Assembly (NCBI RefSeq): GCF_013371465.1
Contig: NZ_JABWDU010000011.1
Location: 107,156 to 171,155 of the forward strand
Reading direction: 5' to 3'
Length of the DNA: 64,000 nt
DNA from: Ensifer oleiphilus
GTDB lineage: Bacteria > Pseudomonadota > Alphaproteobacteria > Rhizobiales > Rhizobiaceae
The position numbers and the translations under genes were made by a program. Each line of letters begins with the position of its first letter. Position 1 is the first letter of the stretch. Positions 61,150 to 64,000 of this stretch are shown in pieces. The notes under the pieces were generated by a model. The model did not search any database. It saw nothing but the letters and a program-made list of their open reading frames with translations, and was not told where the DNA came from.

Positions 61150-62088
61150 CTACTTTGTCTCGACGCTGCCTTCCGGTGCGGTATCGGCCGCCAGCTTGGC
61201 GACCGTCTCGGAGAATGTGGGATTGCATGGATAGAGCGCACTACGGAGGAAGGCGGTTGAAAGGCGCTGGATGGCGGCGACACGCTGGGGCCGCTCATCC
61301 GTCGTCTCGCGCGCCTCGTAGCCGGGAATGCCGCCAAGCGCATGCTCGCCGCCGAAGACAGTGAACAGCGCCTTTGGCGATGGGCTCAGATCGTAGGCAT
61401 CACGCCACCAGTCTGGCCCACGCATGGTCAGGCCGCCTTGGTCCTGATCACCCGCGACGATGAGGCTCGGCGCCGTCATGGTCGAGAAGTCGGGATACAG
61501 GAACGGGAAGGTACGGGCTGCATGCTCAGTGAGGTCGTTGCCGCTACCTGGTACCGCCAGCAATACGCCTGCCTTCACCCGGTTGTCCGTCCTATTGATC
61601 ACCGATCCACTCTCAGGGTCAGGATGGGTGGCGCCGAGCAAGGTACTGGCGGTCTGCCCGCCCCATGAATGCCCGGCAACCGCGATCCGCGAGCGATCGA
61701 GCCGCCCGCGGATCATCGATGCTTCGCCCTCGATGTGATCAAGCCTGTCGAGAATGGCTGCAAGGTCTTGCTCGCGGAAGCGCCAGAAATTCGGGCGGCG
61801 AGGATCGTCTGGGGCAAGGCCGAGCATCCGCGAATCTAGATGCGTCGGCTGGATCACGACAAAGCCATGGGCCGCCCAATACTCGACGAGGGGGCCATAG
61901 GCGTGAAGCGACTGGCCGTTGCCATGCGAGAAAAGGATGACGGGCAGCGAGTCGCCGGCGATCGGCGCGGAAACCCTGACATGCAAGTCAACGCCCCGCC
62001 CCGGGGACGGCAAGGTAATAGGAGCGATGGAGACAACGGCGGGTAAAGCACCGGCCTGCGTTGGGGCTTCAGCGAACGAACTGGACAT
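61150..62088 (-). CDS. Alpha/beta hydrolase (chlorophyllase/PAF-acetylhydrolase-like)
   Basis: A 312-residue serine hydrolase. SLPVILFSHGNGQSLHAYGP is the oxyanion segment, AVAGHSWGGQTASTLLGATH the nucleophile elbow (GHSWG), and VFGGEHALGGIPGY carries the probable catalytic His. No signal peptide. It is divergent from a TetR gene with two palindromes between, so it is likely the repressor's main target; the SDR gene follows 93 bases downstream. May cleave an ester or lactone whose alcohol the SDR oxidises, which is inference. Confidence 0.88.
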   Translation of the reverse strand: MSSSFAEAPTQAGALPAVVSIAPITLPSPGRGVDLHVRVSAPIAGDSLPVILFSHGNGQSLHAYGPLVEYWAAHGFVVIQPTHLDSRMLGLAPDDPRRPNFWRFREQDLAAILDRLDHIEGEASMIRGRLDRSRIAVAGHSWGGQTASTLLGATHPDPESGSVINRTDNRVKAGVLLAVPGSGNDLTEHAARTFPFLYPDFSTMTAPSLIVAGDQDQGGLTMRGPDWWRDAYDLSPSPKALFTVFGGEHALGGIPGYEARETTDERPQRVAAIQRLSTAFLRSALYPCNPTFSETVAKLAADTAPEGSVETK

Positions 62089-62115
62089 AGGAACGCGAAC
62101 CTCTTAATTATGAAC

Positions 62116-62157
62116 CGGATCAATGATCCGCTAGATCATATACGGATCGATGATCCG
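62116..62157. promoter_or_regulatory. Two palindromic TetR operators
   Basis: CGGATC-AAT-GATCCG (62116-62130) and CGGATC-GAT-GATCCG (62143-62157), both perfect, centres 27 bases apart. They lie between the esterase start (62088) and the TetR start (62170), so one repressor can control both directions. Confidence 0.75.
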
Positions 62158-62169
62158 TTTATCAAGAGG

Positions 62170-62823
62170 ATGAAGCCGGCTGTGCCCAAATCCCGGAATG
62201 TGACCGAGACCGAGTCAGGGAAAAGGGGCGAAGCCGAGCCCTCTGCACCGCGAATGCGTGCCGATGCGCGCAGGAACGAGGAAGCGGTTTTGGAAGCTGC
62301 TAAGATCGTGTTCGCCCGTTCGGGGGTTGATGCGCCGATCCGAGAGATCGCGGCACAAGCGGGTGTCGGGCTGGGTACGCTCTATCGCCGTTTCCCAACC
62401 CGTGCCGACCTGGTGGCCGCCGTGTTCCGCCGCGAGGTCGATGCCTGCGCGGATGCGGCAGCGCCCCTTGCCGCCGAGCGGGGTCCAACCGAGGCGCTGG
62501 CCGCGTGGCTGATGCTCTATACACGCTTCCTGGCCACGAAACGGGGATTGGCCGCTGCACTCCATTCTGGCGATTCGGCCTTTGCTACCTTGCCGGACTA
62601 TTTCCGCAGCCGGTTTGAACCAGCACTGTCGATGTTGCTGGATGCCGCTGCCGATGCGAGCGAAGTCCGTGCCGACGTCGCGCCCTATGATCTGCTGCGC
62701 GCGATCGGAAACCTCGCCGTGGCTTCCGGGGAGGATGGACCAGCGCATACCGAACGCATGCTCATGCTGCTGCTGGATGGCCTGCGCTATGGGGCGACAA
62801 AGGCGAACCGGGACTCATCGTAG
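62170..62823 (+). CDS. TetR-family repressor
   Basis: A 217-residue regulator. ATG 62170 is chosen because the upstream ATG 62110 would place codons across two operator palindromes; AGAGG precedes it closely. HTH: RNEEAVLEAAKIVFARSGVD, IREIAAQAGVGLGTLYRRFP, TRADLVAAVFRREVD. The C-terminal domain is of the AcrR-like type. Expected to repress the divergent hydrolase-SDR genes and itself. Confidence 0.9.
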   Translation: MKPAVPKSRNVTETESGKRGEAEPSAPRMRADARRNEEAVLEAAKIVFARSGVDAPIREIAAQAGVGLGTLYRRFPTRADLVAAVFRREVDACADAAAPLAAERGPTEALAAWLMLYTRFLATKRGLAAALHSGDSAFATLPDYFRSRFEPALSMLLDAAADASEVRADVAPYDLLRAIGNLAVASGEDGPAHTERMLMLLLDGLRYGATKANRDSS

Positions 62824-62990
62824 CGTCACTCAATCTCGCCCGGAATCGTCGAAGGCTCGCCGCGAGGCTTCAATGTCCTGCCAGGTATCCCTGATCCAGC
62901 TCGGCGATCGGCGTCAACTGGCTCGCCGGTTTCGATTTTGAGATCAAGTGATCGCTCGAATTCCAGCCAGGGGTTGAGACCCATCCCATT

Positions 62991-63170
62991 CGATACATCA
63001 TGCGATCTTCTGTAACGAAACGCTGATGATCCTTCGCACAGCGCACCAAGCGCCGGCGGCTTTGCTGCCAGAGCCCGTTCGCGCGCGGTTTGGTCGGTTA
63101 AAAGCCTCGTCTCGGAGGATCAGCATGGCGACGGCCAACGGCCGGGATCCAGGAAATTCAGGCACGGCAA
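62991..63170. repeat. Dispersed repeat copy 2
   Basis: Contains the 107-base block shared with 27425-27531 (63064-63170) and an outer end (62991-63016) also found alone at 46912-46937. On the minus strand the frame RPLAVAMLILRDEAFNRPNR then ARTGSGSKAAG to SVSLQKIA runs through it. This may be a small repeated gene of rhizobial replicons or a decayed element. Confidence 0.6.
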
Positions 63171-63301
63171 GTTGCTCCTCTTCCCCCAGCTTTCGGCCTG
63201 ACGAGCGCGAGTTCCGCAATATTGTTCCGCCGGCTCAAGGTCTTGTTGCTACTTTCGTTTTGGTGGAGGACAATCTGGTCCGAGGGAGTGAGGAGCGGGC
63301 G

Positions 63302-63559
63302 ATGGATTTCGAAAAGGTCGGGCGGGCCCGCCTGATGATGCGGCTGCCGAGGCACCGGAAGCAGATCTCTGATGCCAACTTCTTGGCGATTACCGATTTG
63401 CTGGAAGCCTACGGCATGGCCGCAATAAAGCGCGACGAGTTACGAGAGCAACCGACGCCAGACCCTTCGATCTTGGCCGAATATGAGGATCTCTGTCAGA
63501 AGCTGGAAGACGACGTCATCAAGATGCTCGCCTGTGTGAGCCCCCGCATGGTCCGCTAG
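63302..63559 (+). CDS. Hypothetical 85-residue protein
   Basis: ATG 63302 follows GAGGAGCGGGCG. The product, MDFEKVGRARLMMRLPRHRK then QISDANFLAITDLLEAYGMA, is charged and mostly helical, ending with DDVIKMLACVSPRMVR. No family recognised. Unlike the other frames around here it has a good ribosome site and even composition, so it may be real. Confidence 0.45.
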   Translation: MDFEKVGRARLMMRLPRHRKQISDANFLAITDLLEAYGMAAIKRDELREQPTPDPSILAEYEDLCQKLEDDVIKMLACVSPRMVR

Positions 63560-63726
63560 GTCAGCACTCCCATGAATGCCCTGAAAATCCAGGAGGCGGG
63601 AAGGCGCCTCCAATTCGCAAAGTTCATGTAACGAGTAAACAGCACGTTCTCGGTATACGGAACGCAGCGCAGACGAGTTATGACTGGAACGGCGCCCGCT
63701 ACATCCTCTCGACGAGAAGCAGATGC

Positions 63727-64000
63727 TCACCGACCCGCCCTTACCAGCGAGCGCGCGATATCAATGATATCGACGCGGGCGGCCGTCGGGTCGTCCTTCG
63801 ACCAGGCGACCCCAAGCCCGATCTTGAAATCGACACCCCTCACCTTCCGGAGCTCGAAATTGCGGTTCGGCAGATCCAGCGTCCATTCCGGCGCAAAGCC
63901 GATGCCGAGACCGGCAGAGACCAATGACATCAGTGAGACGGTGTCGTCGCACGTATGGGCGACGCTCTTTGCCAGATCGTGCTACTCGAACTCTTCAGCG
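63727..64000 (-). pseudogene. LysR-family effector-domain fragment with an internal stop, cut by the window edge
   Basis: Minus-strand frame reading HDLAKSVAHTCDDTVSLMSL then VSAGLGIGFAPEWTLDLPNR, ending RSLVRAGR: the last third of a LysR effector domain. A TAG at 63984-63982 interrupts the frame (AEEFE, stop, HDLAK), so the gene appears broken unless the part beyond the window shows otherwise. Confidence 0.65.

Noticed and set aside
1..64000. CRISPR arrays, tRNA or rRNA genes, repABC
   Set aside because: No regularly spaced repeats, no tRNA-like cloverleaf and no replication genes were recognised in the window.

Overview
The window looks like an accessory replicon (plasmid) of a rhizobium, most likely the Sinorhizobium/Ensifer-Rhizobium group. 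This rests on the type of genes seen, not on a database search: a TraA-type relaxase with an adjacent oriT, traD and traG; an ardC-type antirestriction gene; a WGR-domain protein; three SyrB-like proteins; IS remnants; a higBA pair; and many catabolic or stress modules with dedicated regulators. No repABC, rRNA, tRNA or CRISPR array was seen.

Layout. 1-2.9 kb: RND efflux permease (cut by the window edge) and its adaptor. 3.1-11.2 kb: a MocR regulator with AhpD/CMD-fold proteins, periplasmic cupins, a DUF3311/MctP-like monocarboxylate transporter and an isolated, apparently mosaic ccmF. 11.6-17.8 kb: three response regulators, two small secreted proteins sharing a YY-x-G-I motif, an IS5-like remnant, a possible small RNA with a strong terminator, a Tat-exported epoxide hydrolase and another cupin. 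18.3-31.1 kb: plasmid backbone with WGR protein, higBA, traA-oriT-(NYN-LOTUS)-traD-traG, a nucleotidyltransferase-HEPN fusion, ardC and the syrB-like cluster. 31.4-33.2 kb: debris in which a transposase fragment is joined to a 5'-truncated hydrolase. 33.2-42.7 kb: a thiol/methionine redox-repair region (TetR, DUF417, DUF1127, MsrB, MsrA, flavin oxidoreductase, YeeE/YedE transporter, thioredoxin reductase). 43.1-46.7 kb: a second MocR-cupin-CMD module plus a quinone oxidoreductase. 47.4-54.4 kb: a complete LacI-regulated ABC sugar importer with a GH32 fructosidase. 55-62.8 kb: monooxygenase, two quinone oxidoreductases, luciferase-like oxidoreductase, SDR and esterase genes with LysR and TetR regulators. 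62.8-64 kb: repeats, a small ORF and a broken LysR gene.

Two regulatory circuits can be read directly. First, a two-part element (TGGTACAG-like, 17 bases, GGTGCT) occurs with identical spacing in four places: both MocR intergenic regions, upstream of the 8.2-8.6 kb cupin-CMD pair, and at 5.2 kb upstream of a tiny ORF and ccmF. This suggests one MocR regulon built on periplasmic cupins and CMD proteins; the second MocR copy carries a premature stop, so the first may control both. Second, GATAC-N6-GTATC elements occur in the tetR/DUF417 divergent promoter and, 6.6 kb away, upstream of trxB, where only the first codons of a second tetR survive. This ties thioredoxin reductase to the msrB/msrA operon under one TetR repressor.

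Several genes are broken: MocR copy 2 (nonsense), Rrf2 (frameshift plus nonsense), the flavin oxidoreductase (5' frameshift), the hydrolase (5' loss), the IS5-like transposase, a glutamine amidotransferase remnant and the terminal LysR. The accessory DNA appears to be in active turnover.
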